From positions 1 to 12,074 of the forward strand of contig CALEJB010000021.1 in NCBI GenBank assembly GCA_937898675.1: 12,074 nucleotides of DNA. Reading direction: 5' to 3'. This stretch comes from an uncultured Prevotellaceae bacterium. Lineage in GTDB: Bacteria > Bacteroidota > Bacteroidia > Bacteroidales > Muribaculaceae. Positions 5,647 through 12,074 of the stretch are shown here, one piece after another. Each line of letters starts with the position of its first letter. The stretch's first letter is position 1. Below the pieces are notes generated by a model that was not told the DNA's origin, did no database searches, and saw only the letters and a list, made by a program, of their open reading frames with translations. Position numbers and translations under genes: made by a program.

Positions 5647-8025
5647 ATGAAGAAATTCTTATTTTTCGCCGCATTGATGGCAGCAACAATGTCATGCTTT
5701 GCCGGCAATGTCGATGCCTACACGGCAAGGGCCGCTGCCCAGCATTTCATGAATTCCAAGGTCAGCGCCGGGCGCCTCAATGCCCGTCCTGCCGACCAGC
5801 TGAAGCTCGCCCGCGCCGAGGCCAACTCGAGCGATGTGACCAAGACCGCTTACTACATCTTTAACAGCAAGGACGGCTATGTCATTGTGTCGGGCGACGA
5901 CCGCGCCCGCGAGATTCTCGCCTATGGCGACGCCCCCCTCGATGTGAACAACATCCCGCAAAACATGACGGGCCTGCTGTTGCTCTACAAGCGCCAGATG
6001 GAATATCTGCAGGCCAATCCCGGCCTCAAGGTGCAGGCTACCCAGGGTTCCAAGAAGTTGACCGCAACCACCGTCAACCCGCTGCTCACCTGCAACTGGG
6101 ACCAGGACGCCCCCTACTACAACCAGTGCCCCACCTACAACGGTTCGCGCTGCTTGACGGGCTGTCCCGCCACCTCGCTGTCGATGGTGTTCTACTACTG
6201 GAAACACCCCACCGATGAGACCCCCGCCGTCGAGGGCTACACCAACGAGAGCTACGGTTTCCAGATTCCCGCGCTGCCGCCCACGACCTTTGACTGGGAC
6301 AACATGCTGGACAGCTACACCGGCAGTTACACCACCGCCCAGGGCAATGCCGTGGCATGGCTGATGCGCTACATCGGCCAGGAGGAGCGCATGGACTATA
6401 CCCCCAGCGGCAGCGGCGCTTTTGGCGAAGACGTGCTGCGCGCCGTCAACTTCTTCGGCTACGACGAGACCACCTCGCAGTTGACCTTCAAGTCGGTTGC
6501 CGACAACTATGGTGAGGACGAGGTGCTCATCGACGACGCCACTTGGGCCGAGATGCTCCAGACCGAACTCGTTGAGGGCCGCCCCGTGGTCTATTGCGCT
6601 TATGACTATGACTCGTGGTACGGCTGGTCGGGCCACGCCTTCAATGTGGACGGCTACAGGTCGAGCGACAACACCTACCATGTCAACTTTGGCTGGAGTG
6701 GCTCTGGCAACGGCTGGTTTGCGCTCAACGCCTTCTACGGCAGCGGCTACACCTTCAACATCGAGCAGCAGATGATTTACGGCATCCAGCCGCCCGCCAA
6801 CAGCCCCGCCATCAAGGTGTCGCCCTCCACGATTAACCTGGAGGCCTATCCCGGCAAGACCGCTACTGCCGCCTTCACCGTCAAGGGCACCTTGCTTGAG
6901 AACAACATTACCCTGACCCTCAACGATGAGGCAGGTGTCTTCGCTCTTGATTGTGGCAGCGTGTCAGTCAGCGAGATGGAGGACGGCAAGGTCATCACCG
7001 TGACCTATTCCCCCCAGGCTCCCGGCAACCACACCGCTACCGTGACGCTGAGCAGCCCGGGCGCCGACGACAAGACCGTGACCCTGAACGGCACCAGCAT
7101 TCTCGAGGTTTACAAGCCCGTGATGCTTCCCGCCGACAGTGCCTATATCAACCTTACCCAGTTCCGCGCCGACTGGACTGACGAGACTCCCGCCGCCAAT
7201 GTGGCCAGCTATACCCTCGAGGTGGGCACCAAGCCTGCGGTTGAACTGCTTGACGAGACCGACTGGAGCAGCAACAGCGGCAGTTACGCGGTCACCTATG
7301 ACTGGCAGGATTATTTGCCCTACGGCTGGATGTTCAGCGGTTCGGGCATCTGGTGTGAGCCCCAAGCCATCTCGCTGGCCAGCAGCTCCAGCATCGCAAC
7401 GCCCACCTATGACTTGGCGGGCTATGACAAGATGACGGTTGTCGTTGATGTTTGCAGTGACCCGCTCTTCAGCTCGTCGTCGCTCAAGATTGCTACCCTC
7501 AACGATTCCAAGACCATCAGCTGCCCCGCCGACTTTACGACCTATACCGTTGTACTCAACTGCTACGAGGATGACTATGTCACCTTCACCGGCACTTCCT
7601 ATCCCCACATCCAGTCCATCAAGATTTATGCCGGCGACGCTTCTCAGGGCATGCTTCGCGCCACCGAGACCGGCGACGCCACCTATCGCTTGATTGAGGG
7701 CATCACCCCCGACAAGTTCTACACTGTGATGAACCTCGAGGCCGCAGGCACCTACTACTACAAGGTCAAGGCCCTGTACACCGACGGCACCCAGAGCTTG
7801 TGGAGCAACAGCCAGGTGGTAACGCTGTTCGAGAACGGCCATGGATATGTCGCTGGCGATGTGAACCACGATGGCAGCGTTGACCCCGCCGACATCAGCG
7901 CCCTCATCGACTATCTGCTCAACGGCTCACCGGTTTGCACCATCTGCGCCGACGTGGATGGCAACGGCGACGTTGACCCCGCCGACATCAGCGCCCTCAT
8001 CGACTATCTGCTCAACGGCAACTGA
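5647..8025 (+). CDS. Secreted C10-family (streptopain-type) cysteine peptidase with dockerin, copy 1
   Basis: A 792-residue secreted cysteine protease. The start is the ATG at 5647 (MKKFLFF...); the frame opens at a TTG two codons earlier, which is not needed. Layout: signal peptide 1 to about 19 (MSCFA/GN); C10-type inhibitory propeptide to about 145, with the typical AYYIFNSKDGYVIVSGDDR; catalytic domain about 150-385; beta-sandwich about 389-487; FN3-like domain from about 490, interrupted by a variable insert (about 533-667) and resumed at YRLIEG (680-727); dockerin 737-792. Catalytic residues visible are Cys173 (GCPATSLSM), His330 (GHAFNVDGY), and Asn347 with Trp350 (HVNFGW), so it should be active. 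The dockerin has two calcium-loop repeats, GDVNHDGSVDPADIS and ADVDGNGDVDPADIS. Paralogous to the next gene. Family call is firm; substrate (host, dietary or self protein) and the dockerin partner are unknown. Confidence 0.94.
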   Translation: MKKFLFFAALMAATMSCFAGNVDAYTARAAAQHFMNSKVSAGRLNARPADQLKLARAEANSSDVTKTAYYIFNSKDGYVIVSGDDRAREILAYGDAPLDVNNIPQNMTGLLLLYKRQMEYLQANPGLKVQATQGSKKLTATTVNPLLTCNWDQDAPYYNQCPTYNGSRCLTGCPATSLSMVFYYWKHPTDETPAVEGYTNESYGFQIPALPPTTFDWDNMLDSYTGSYTTAQGNAVAWLMRYIGQEERMDYTPSGSGAFGEDVLRAVNFFGYDETTSQLTFKSVADNYGEDEVLIDDATWAEMLQTELVEGRPVVYCAYDYDSWYGWSGHAFNVDGYRSSDNTYHVNFGWSGSGNGWFALNAFYGSGYTFNIEQQMIYGIQPPANSPAIKVSPSTINLEAYPGKTATAAFTVKGTLLENNITLTLNDEAGVFALDCGSVSVSEMEDGKVITVTYSPQAPGNHTATVTLSSPGADDKTVTLNGTSILEVYKPVMLPADSAYINLTQFRADWTDETPAANVASYTLEVGTKPAVELLDETDWSSNSGSYAVTYDWQDYLPYGWMFSGSGIWCEPQAISLASSSSIATPTYDLAGYDKMTVVVDVCSDPLFSSSSLKIATLNDSKTISCPADFTTYTVVLNCYEDDYVTFTGTSYPHIQSIKIYAGDASQGMLRATETGDATYRLIEGITPDKFYTVMNLEAAGTYYYKVKALYTDGTQSLWSNSQVVTLFENGHGYVAGDVNHDGSVDPADISALIDYLLNGSPVCTICADVDGNGDVDPADISALIDYLLNGN
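6079..6204 (+). repeat. 126-bp block identical to 8699-8824 in the paralogue
   Basis: All 126 bases match the corresponding part of the second C10 gene (8699-8824, offset 2620). The block codes the start of the mature enzyme through the catalytic Cys173 to FYYWK. Sequence on both sides shows substitutions, including silent ones, so this block is more alike than its surroundings. Confidence 0.9.
7878..8019 (+). repeat. Two identical 49-bp direct repeats in the copy 1 dockerin
   Basis: Positions 7878-7926 and 7971-8019 are identical over 49 bases and start 93 bases apart. Each codes the second half of a dockerin repeat, VDPADISALIDYLLNG. Dockerin repeats are normally similar in protein but diverged in DNA, so perfect nucleotide identity points to recent duplication or correction within the gene. 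The copy 2 dockerin lacks such identity. Confidence 0.9.
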
Positions 8026-8049
8026 TCCATCGCCGTTGACGGCACAACG

Positions 8050-8088
8050 CTCCCCCTGGAGGCGCATCGCCCCCGGGGGGAGTTTTTT
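8050..8088 (+). terminator. Intrinsic terminator after the first C10 peptidase
   Basis: CTCCCCC (8050-8056) pairs with GGGGGAG (8076-8082), followed at once by six Ts (8083-8088). It lies 24 bases beyond the stop codon and before the next promoter, so the tandem peptidases are probably transcribed separately. Confidence 0.85.
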
Positions 8089-8150
8089 GCTTCAGAGCGG
8101 GCCAAAGACTAAATGCTGTTAAAAAATGGCTGAAACCCAAAAAGATATTT

Positions 8151-8158
8151 TACCTTTG
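8151..8158 (+). promoter_or_regulatory. -7 box of the second C10 peptidase gene
   Basis: TACCTTTG is an exact TAnnTTTG box. At the -33 distance only ATGG (8126-8129, spacing 21) is present, a weak match to TTG. Predicted transcription start is near 8165, giving a leader of about 100 nt, longer than that of copy 1. Confidence 0.65.
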
Positions 8159-8180
8159 CAGTCGCAGTCGTGCTTGCTTG

Positions 8181-8227
8181 TGCCAAGGGGCTGTGTGACG
8201 GGCTGCCCGTCATGCAAGCCTTGGGCA
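8181..8227 (+). promoter_or_regulatory. Two-tier hairpin in the leader of the second C10 peptidase
   Basis: CCAAGG (8183-8188) pairs with CCTTGG (8219-8224), extended by TG/CA across one bulged base. Nested inside, GACGGG (8197-8202) pairs with CCCGTC (8206-8211) around the loop CTG, extended outward by several pairs including G-T wobbles. The folded region lies between the promoter and the ATG at 8267, with an AT-rich, unpaired stretch after it. No known riboswitch class is recognised and there is no T-run, so it is not a simple terminator. Confidence 0.45.
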
Positions 8228-8266
8228 ATATGAGAGAAAAGAACTAATTGTATAAAATATTTATTT

Positions 8267-10633
8267 ATGAGAAAATTACTTTTGATTGCCGCAATCATGA
8301 CAGCGGCATTACAGTGCTTTGGCGCCAGTGTCGATGCCTTTTCGGCACAGGCTGTCGCCCAGCGCTTCATGCAGTCACAGGCCGTGAAGGGCGGTTTCAA
8401 TGCCCGTCAGGCCCAAGTTAAACTGGCCAGCACCGAGTTGAACTCGTCAAATGTGAACCTGGCCGCGTACTACATTTTCAACTGCGACAAGGGTTTTGTG
8501 ATTGTTGCCGGTGATGACCGTGCCAACGAGATTCTTGCCTATGGCGACGCCCCCCTCGATGTGAACAACATCCCGCAGAACATGACGGGCCTGCTGTTGC
8601 TTTACAAGCGCCAGGTGGAGTACCTGCAGGCCAACCCGGGCTATGTGGTACAGTCGTCTGGCAAGTCGCTGAAGTATAATGGCGGCGTGAGCGTGTCGCC
8701 GCTGCTCACCTGCAACTGGGACCAGGACGCCCCCTACTACAACCAGTGCCCCACCTACAACGGTTCGCGCTGCTTGACGGGCTGTCCCGCCACCTCGCTG
8801 TCGATGGTGTTCTACTACTGGAAATTCCCCACCGACGAGACTCCCGCTGTCGAGGGCTACACCAACGAGAGCTACGGCTTCCAGGTTCCCGCGCTGCCGC
8901 CCACTACCTTTGACTGGGACAACATGCTGGACGACTATACCGGCAGTTACACCACCGCCCAGGGCTATGCCGTGGCCAAGCTCATGCGCTATGTGGGTCA
9001 GGAGGAGCACATGGACTATACCCCCAGCGGCAGCGGCGCCTATGGTGCCGATGTGCTGCGTGCCGTGCTGTTCTTCGGCTATGACGAGGGCGCACAACTC
9101 ACCTTCAAGTCCATGTCCGACGACTATGGCAACGACGAGGTGCTTATCGACGACGACACTTGGGGCGAGATGCTCCAGACCGAACTCGTTGAGGGCCGCC
9201 CCGTGGTGTATTGCGCCTATGACTACTCGTGGTACGGCTGGTCGGGCCATGCCTTCAATGTTGACGGCTATGACGCCTCCAATGGCAAGTACCATGTCAA
9301 CTTTGGCTGGAGCGGCTCGGGCAACGGCTGGTTCCATCTCAACGCCTTTACTGGCGGCGGCGAGACCTTCAACATCGAGCAGCAGATGATTTACGGCATC
9401 CAGCCCGTGGCCATGCCGCGCGTCAAGGTTTCGCGCAACGAAATCAACCTGGAGGCCTATCCCGGCAAGACCGCCACGGCATCCTTCACCGTGAGCGGCA
9501 ACAGTTTGGTTGACCATGACATCACGCTTACCCTCAACGACGAGAGCGGCGTGTTCTCGATTGACCCCAGCCGCGTGAGCGTGGCCGATGTGGCCGACGG
9601 CAAGAAGATTACCGTTACCTATGCTCCCCAGGCCGTGGGCAACTACAGTGCCACCGTCACCGTGAGCAGCGAGGGCTCCGAGGACAAGACGGTGACCCTG
9701 AACGGCACCAGCGTGCTCGAGGTGTATAAGCCCACCATGCTCGCGCCCGCCGAGGACGGCATCGCCGCCACCGCTTTCCGCGCCGACTGGACCGACAACA
9801 CCCCCGCCGCCAACGTGGCAAGCCGCACCCTTGAGGTGTTTGCCAAGCCCGACGTGATGCTGCTGGGCGAGGCCGACTTCTCGGGCGTGCCCAAGGACAA
9901 CGCCAACCACGCCAGCGACGCTGCCAACTACCTGCCCGAGGGCTGGACCTTCACTGGCGGCTACTTCTACCTCGACGGCGGTTTCGTGTCGCCGGGACGC
10001 GACTGCTCCATCAACCCCAACTGCGACTTCACCGGTTTTGATAAGGTGAGTGTCATCATCAAGGCCAAGAACTACACTCGTGGCGGCACCACCACGCTCA
10101 CCGTGGTTACCGACGGGGGCAGCCAGCAGTTCAGCCTCACCAACGAGGTGGAGACCTATCTCGCCGTGCTGGACCTGGGACGCACCAGGAAACTCCAGAT
10201 TGTTTCGGGATACTACCCCGAGATTCAGAGCATTAAGGTCTACGGCGGTGTCATCGAGGACCCCGCGCCCTTCCAAGCCACCGAGGCTGGCGACGCCGAC
10301 TACCGCCTGATTGAGGGTATCGACGGCTTGGCGTACACCGTTACCGGCCTCACTCCCGGCGGCACCTACATCTACCGCGTCAAGGACCTCTACATCGACG
10401 GCACCCAGAGCGTGTGGAGCAACAGCAAGGAGGTGCACCTGCTCGCTGTTGAGGCACTGCGCGGCGATGTCAACGCCGATGGATTGGTCGATACCAACGA
10501 CATCAGCGCTCTGATTGACTACCTGCTCGATGGCGGCGACCTCATCGGCAACGCCGACTGCAACATGGACGGTATCATCGACACCAGCGACTTGTCACTG
10601 CTGCTCGAATACCTGCTCAACGGAGCCTGGTAA
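8267..10633 (+). CDS. Secreted C10-family (streptopain-type) cysteine peptidase with dockerin, copy 2
   Basis: A 788-residue paralogue of the preceding gene with the same layout: signal peptide 1 to about 20 (MRKLLLIAAIMTAALQCFGA), propeptide to about 145, catalytic domain to about 383, beta-sandwich, split FN3-like domain and dockerin 733-788. Catalytic residues are intact: Cys173 (GCPAT), His328 (GHAFNVDGY), Asn345 (HVNFGW). Similarity to copy 1 is very high from about residue 70 to 520, drops in the FN3 insert (about 530-660, here LLGEADFSGVPKDNANHASD onward), then rises again at YRLIEG. The dockerin repeats (GDVNADGLVDTNDIS and ADCNMDGIIDTSDLS) differ from those of copy 1, so partner preference may differ. 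Own promoter and a longer structured leader suggest separate control. No C10 inhibitor gene such as spi or bfi is adjacent. Confidence 0.94.
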   Translation: MRKLLLIAAIMTAALQCFGASVDAFSAQAVAQRFMQSQAVKGGFNARQAQVKLASTELNSSNVNLAAYYIFNCDKGFVIVAGDDRANEILAYGDAPLDVNNIPQNMTGLLLLYKRQVEYLQANPGYVVQSSGKSLKYNGGVSVSPLLTCNWDQDAPYYNQCPTYNGSRCLTGCPATSLSMVFYYWKFPTDETPAVEGYTNESYGFQVPALPPTTFDWDNMLDDYTGSYTTAQGYAVAKLMRYVGQEEHMDYTPSGSGAYGADVLRAVLFFGYDEGAQLTFKSMSDDYGNDEVLIDDDTWGEMLQTELVEGRPVVYCAYDYSWYGWSGHAFNVDGYDASNGKYHVNFGWSGSGNGWFHLNAFTGGGETFNIEQQMIYGIQPVAMPRVKVSRNEINLEAYPGKTATASFTVSGNSLVDHDITLTLNDESGVFSIDPSRVSVADVADGKKITVTYAPQAVGNYSATVTVSSEGSEDKTVTLNGTSVLEVYKPTMLAPAEDGIAATAFRADWTDNTPAANVASRTLEVFAKPDVMLLGEADFSGVPKDNANHASDAANYLPEGWTFTGGYFYLDGGFVSPGRDCSINPNCDFTGFDKVSVIIKAKNYTRGGTTTLTVVTDGGSQQFSLTNEVETYLAVLDLGRTRKLQIVSGYYPEIQSIKVYGGVIEDPAPFQATEAGDADYRLIEGIDGLAYTVTGLTPGGTYIYRVKDLYIDGTQSVWSNSKEVHLLAVEALRGDVNADGLVDTNDISALIDYLLDGGDLIGNADCNMDGIIDTSDLSLLLEYLLNGAW

Positions 10634-10657
10634 TCGGCGGCACCGCAAGCGACAAAA

Positions 10658-10694
10658 ACACCAGCCGGGGCCCGTGAGGAGTCCCGGCTGGTGT
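10658..10694. terminator. Strong hairpin after the second C10 peptidase, possibly bidirectional
   Basis: A perfect 12-bp stem, ACACCAGCCGGG (10658-10669) with CCCGGCTGGTGT (10683-10694), and a 13-nt loop, begins 24 bases after the stop codon. On the plus strand the tail is CGTTTAA, a short T-run. On the minus strand the stem runs into TTTTT, a better terminator. It probably ends copy 2 transcripts and blocks read-through from the right. Confidence 0.7.
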
Positions 10695-10719
10695 CGTTTA
10701 ATAGAGCAGGCAAGAAATT

Positions 10720-10833
10720 CCCTGCGGGGCTTAATGCGAATTGGGCGAATTTTTACTAATTTGGCGAAGATGATTATAAAATAATTCGTGATAATTCGCT
10801 GATATTTGTGTAATTCGCATTAGCCCCGCAGGG
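10720..10833. repeat. 114-bp inverted-repeat element in the intergenic gap
   Basis: The left arm at 10720-10742 (starting CCCTGCGGGGCTTAATGCG) and the right arm at 10812-10833 (ending GCATTAGCCCCGCAGGG) are reverse complements over 22 bases apart from one extra T in the left arm. The 69-base centre continues the pairing imperfectly: GCGAATTTTTACTAATTT from 10745 against the GATAATTCGC-type sequence at 10781-10799. The whole unit could form one long hairpin. It is rich in AATTCG motifs. No open frame. Likely a short interspersed repeat or MITE-like element; no clear target-site duplication is seen. Confidence 0.7.
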
Positions 10834-10849
10834 CGTAATTAGAGTCAAC

Positions 10850-10873
10850 CCCCGCAGGGATGCCCCCGCAGGG
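10850..10873. repeat. Further copies of CCCCGCAGGG
   Basis: CCCCGCAGGG occurs at 10850-10859 and 10864-10873 in direct orientation, four bases apart. These are the same ten bases as the right tip of the neighbouring inverted-repeat element (10824-10833) and the complement of its left tip (10720-10729). A looser version, CCCTTGCGGGG, lies at 10978-10988. This gives four exact copies within 160 bases. Confidence 0.7.
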
Positions 10874-10922
10874 TAAAAACCAAGATGTTTGGCAGTCCCC
10901 CGCCGATGTTGTTTGGCCAATC

Positions 10923-10959
10923 AAAAATCCAGGCGGCCCCGTTGCGGAGTCGCCTGGAT
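10923..10959 (-). terminator. Intrinsic terminator of the BspA-like gene
   Basis: ATCCAGGCG (10927-10935) pairs perfectly with CGCCTGGAT (10951-10959). Read on the minus strand the stem is followed by a run of Ts (10926-10923). It lies 46 bases past the stop of the minus-strand gene ending at 11006. Confidence 0.8.
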
Positions 10960-11005
10960 GTAGAGTTGTTGTATCTTCCCTTGCGGGGAACGATTGATTT
11001 CTCGA

Positions 11006-12001
11006 TTACTTCATCACCTTCACGGCGCTGGTGGTGCCGTCGGTGTAGGTGGTGACGGCGATGCACATGCCGTCAGCCTCGCTCATCTCCTGGCCAGCCA
11101 TGTTGTAGTAGCGGGTGCCGGCCACGGTCTTGGCGCTCGTGAGCTCATCAACGGCGGTGGTGCTCTCGTTGAGGGCGAAGCCCACAAACACGCTGTTGGA
11201 CTCTATCTTGCCGTCGGCGCTGGCATAAGCCTCAATCATATAGGTGCCGAACTCGGTGAACACAACCTCACTGGTGTAGGGCATCCACTCGCTCCACTCG
11301 CCGCCGTTGTACTGCACGCGGTAGTACAGGTCGGCCTCGGGGTCCTCCTCGGGGGCGGTGATGTTCACAGCATACATCTGCTCGCCAGCGGTGGCGGCGA
11401 TGCTGGGATTGGCGGTGTATTCTAACTCGACAACATTATCGAACGCGATCCAATAATCGGTCTGCGAGTAGGAGTCATATGAGCCGGCGGGAATATAAAG
11501 CGTTGCACTTCTGGTGGTGCCATATGAGAAAGTGGTTTGAGGCAATGGCACAGCCTCAGGTCTCAGGCTGGTAACTGCCAGTAGGCCCGTGCAGCCGTTG
11601 AACGCACTGGCGCCGATGCTGGTGACCGATTTGGGGATGGTCACGCTCGTCAGGCTTGAGCAGCCGAAAAACGAATAATTGTTGATGCTGGTGACCGCGT
11701 TGGGGATGTTCACGCTCGCCAGGCCAGAGCAGTTATAGAACGCACTGTTGTCGATGACGGTGACTGATTTGGGGATGGCCACGCTTGTCAGGCCACTGCA
11801 GGAGCGGAACGCAGTGCGGCCGATGGCGGTGACCGCATAGGTCGTGCCGTCGTAGGTGACAGTGGAGGGGATGGTCACATTGCCCGAGTATGCCTTAGAA
11901 GTATAGGAATCACCTTGATAGGTAACCGTGGCTTGGGTGCCATTGATGTTGTAATAGATGCCGTCAACTTCAAAGTCGTGGGCAACAGTGCTTAATGCCA
12001 T
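11006..12001 (-). CDS. BspA-type leucine-rich-repeat surface protein, 5' end altered
   Basis: From the first ATG (12001) the product is 331 residues. Layout: remnant signal peptide then HDFEVDGIYYNING; four BspA/TpLRR-type repeats of 23-25 residues (about 57-150) with the xxAFxxCxxLxxVxIPxxVxxI pattern; a beta-rich region around AGSYDSY; a chitobiase-C-terminal-like or Ig-like segment (YYRVQYNGGEWSEW...); and a C-terminal tail (RYYNMAGQEMSEADGMCI then TTYTDGTTSAVKVMK) that resembles tails common on secreted Bacteroidales proteins and possibly a type IX sorting signal. Such proteins are cell-surface or secreted and can bind host proteins or other bacteria; this one's ligand is unknown. The frame upstream reads NWRITLIAVALM, a hydrophobic signal-peptide core, but meets TAA (12049-12047) without an ATG. 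With the 12001 start the signal is truncated, so export is doubtful. Confidence 0.82.
   Translation of the reverse strand: MALSTVAHDFEVDGIYYNINGTQATVTYQGDSYTSKAYSGNVTIPSTVTYDGTTYAVTAIGRTAFRSCSGLTSVAIPKSVTVIDNSAFYNCSGLASVNIPNAVTSINNYSFFGCSSLTSVTIPKSVTSIGASAFNGCTGLLAVTSLRPEAVPLPQTTFSYGTTRSATLYIPAGSYDSYSQTDYWIAFDNVVELEYTANPSIAATAGEQMYAVNITAPEEDPEADLYYRVQYNGGEWSEWMPYTSEVVFTEFGTYMIEAYASADGKIESNSVFVGFALNESTTAVDELTSAKTVAGTRYYNMAGQEMSEADGMCIAVTTYTDGTTSAVKVMK
11558..11833 (-). repeat. Leucine-rich repeat array of the BspA-like gene
   Basis: Four consecutive units on the minus strand, three of 69 bases and one of 75, coding VTAIGRTAF, VTVIDNSAF, VTSINNYSF and VTSIGASAF at the start of each. Units share most bases, including GGGGATGG-type stretches coding IPK. 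Short identical repeats like these can gain or lose units by slippage or recombination. Confidence 0.8.
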
Positions 12002-12074
12002 CAGGGCAACAGCGATAAGAGTAATACGCCAGTTCGGGATAAGAAATTATCGAAAATAGTGGTCTAAAAAATTG

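Noticed and set aside
5647..5715. Lipoprotein signal on the C10 peptidases, because both have Cys17 near the signal cleavage site
   Set aside because: TMSC and ALQC do not fit the lipobox, which wants Leu/Val/Ile at -3 and Gly/Ala/Ser at -1. A type I cleavage just after (CFA/G or FGA/S) fits better.
8447..10438. A long minus-strand open frame (663 codons) antisense to the second C10 peptidase
   Set aside because: Same kind of shadow frame. A similar one lies antisense to copy 1 (5692-6681), as expected because the two genes share sequence; no motif or start signal supports it.
10700..11005. CRISPR-like array suggested by repeated CCCCGCAGGG
   Set aside because: The repeats are only 10 bases long, irregularly spaced and in both orientations, with no uniform spacers and no cas genes.

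Overview
The window looks like a Bacteroidales chromosome, probably Muribaculaceae or Prevotellaceae. Several intergenic gaps carry the Bacteroidetes promoter pattern (TTG or TTTG, 19-20 bases, then TAnnTTTG). Start codons lack strong Shine-Dalgarno sequences. The gene content also fits: a secreted TonB-C protein, C10 (streptopain-type) peptidases with C-terminal dockerin repeats, and a BspA-type leucine-rich-repeat protein with a Bacteroidales-style C-terminal tail. This assignment rests on motifs only; no database search was possible.

Left half (1-4960), housekeeping. A possible partial gene leaves the left edge on the minus strand. Next, on the minus strand, is a three-gene operon transcribed right to left: xth (exonuclease III), an AI-2E-family (PF01594) membrane protein, and miaA (tRNA dimethylallyltransferase). 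It is driven by a well-matched promoter at 3176-3206. Divergent from it, on the plus strand, is a long RluA-family pseudouridine synthase. Its -7 box lies so close to the ATG that the mRNA may be nearly leaderless, and a perfect 9-bp palindrome sits just upstream of that box.

Right half (4960-12074), cell envelope and secretion. A small secreted TonB-C protein (minus) is divergent from two tandem, closely related C10 cysteine peptidases (plus). Both peptidases have a signal peptide, an inhibitory propeptide, a Cys/His catalytic domain, a beta-sandwich, an FN3-like domain interrupted by a divergent insert, and a two-repeat dockerin. Each has its own promoter, and the first is followed by an intrinsic terminator, so they are probably separate transcripts. 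They share a 126-bp block of exact identity over the catalytic-cysteine region, which suggests gene conversion. The second has a strongly folded leader. Nothing in the window encodes a cohesin or an obvious C10 inhibitor.

Between the second peptidase and the BspA-like gene (10634-11005) there is no gene. The stretch holds two terminator-like hairpins, a 114-bp inverted-repeat element and several copies of CCCCGCAGGG. The BspA-like gene (minus) runs towards the right edge. Its signal-peptide reading frame continues upstream of the only ATG but meets a stop without another ATG, so the native start appears lost or altered near 12035.

The most interesting material is the tandem dockerin-bearing C10 peptidase pair (conversion tract, variable insert, structured leader), the 10720-10833 repeat element and the broken 5' end of the BspA-like gene. 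I do not see a clearly new multi-gene system.
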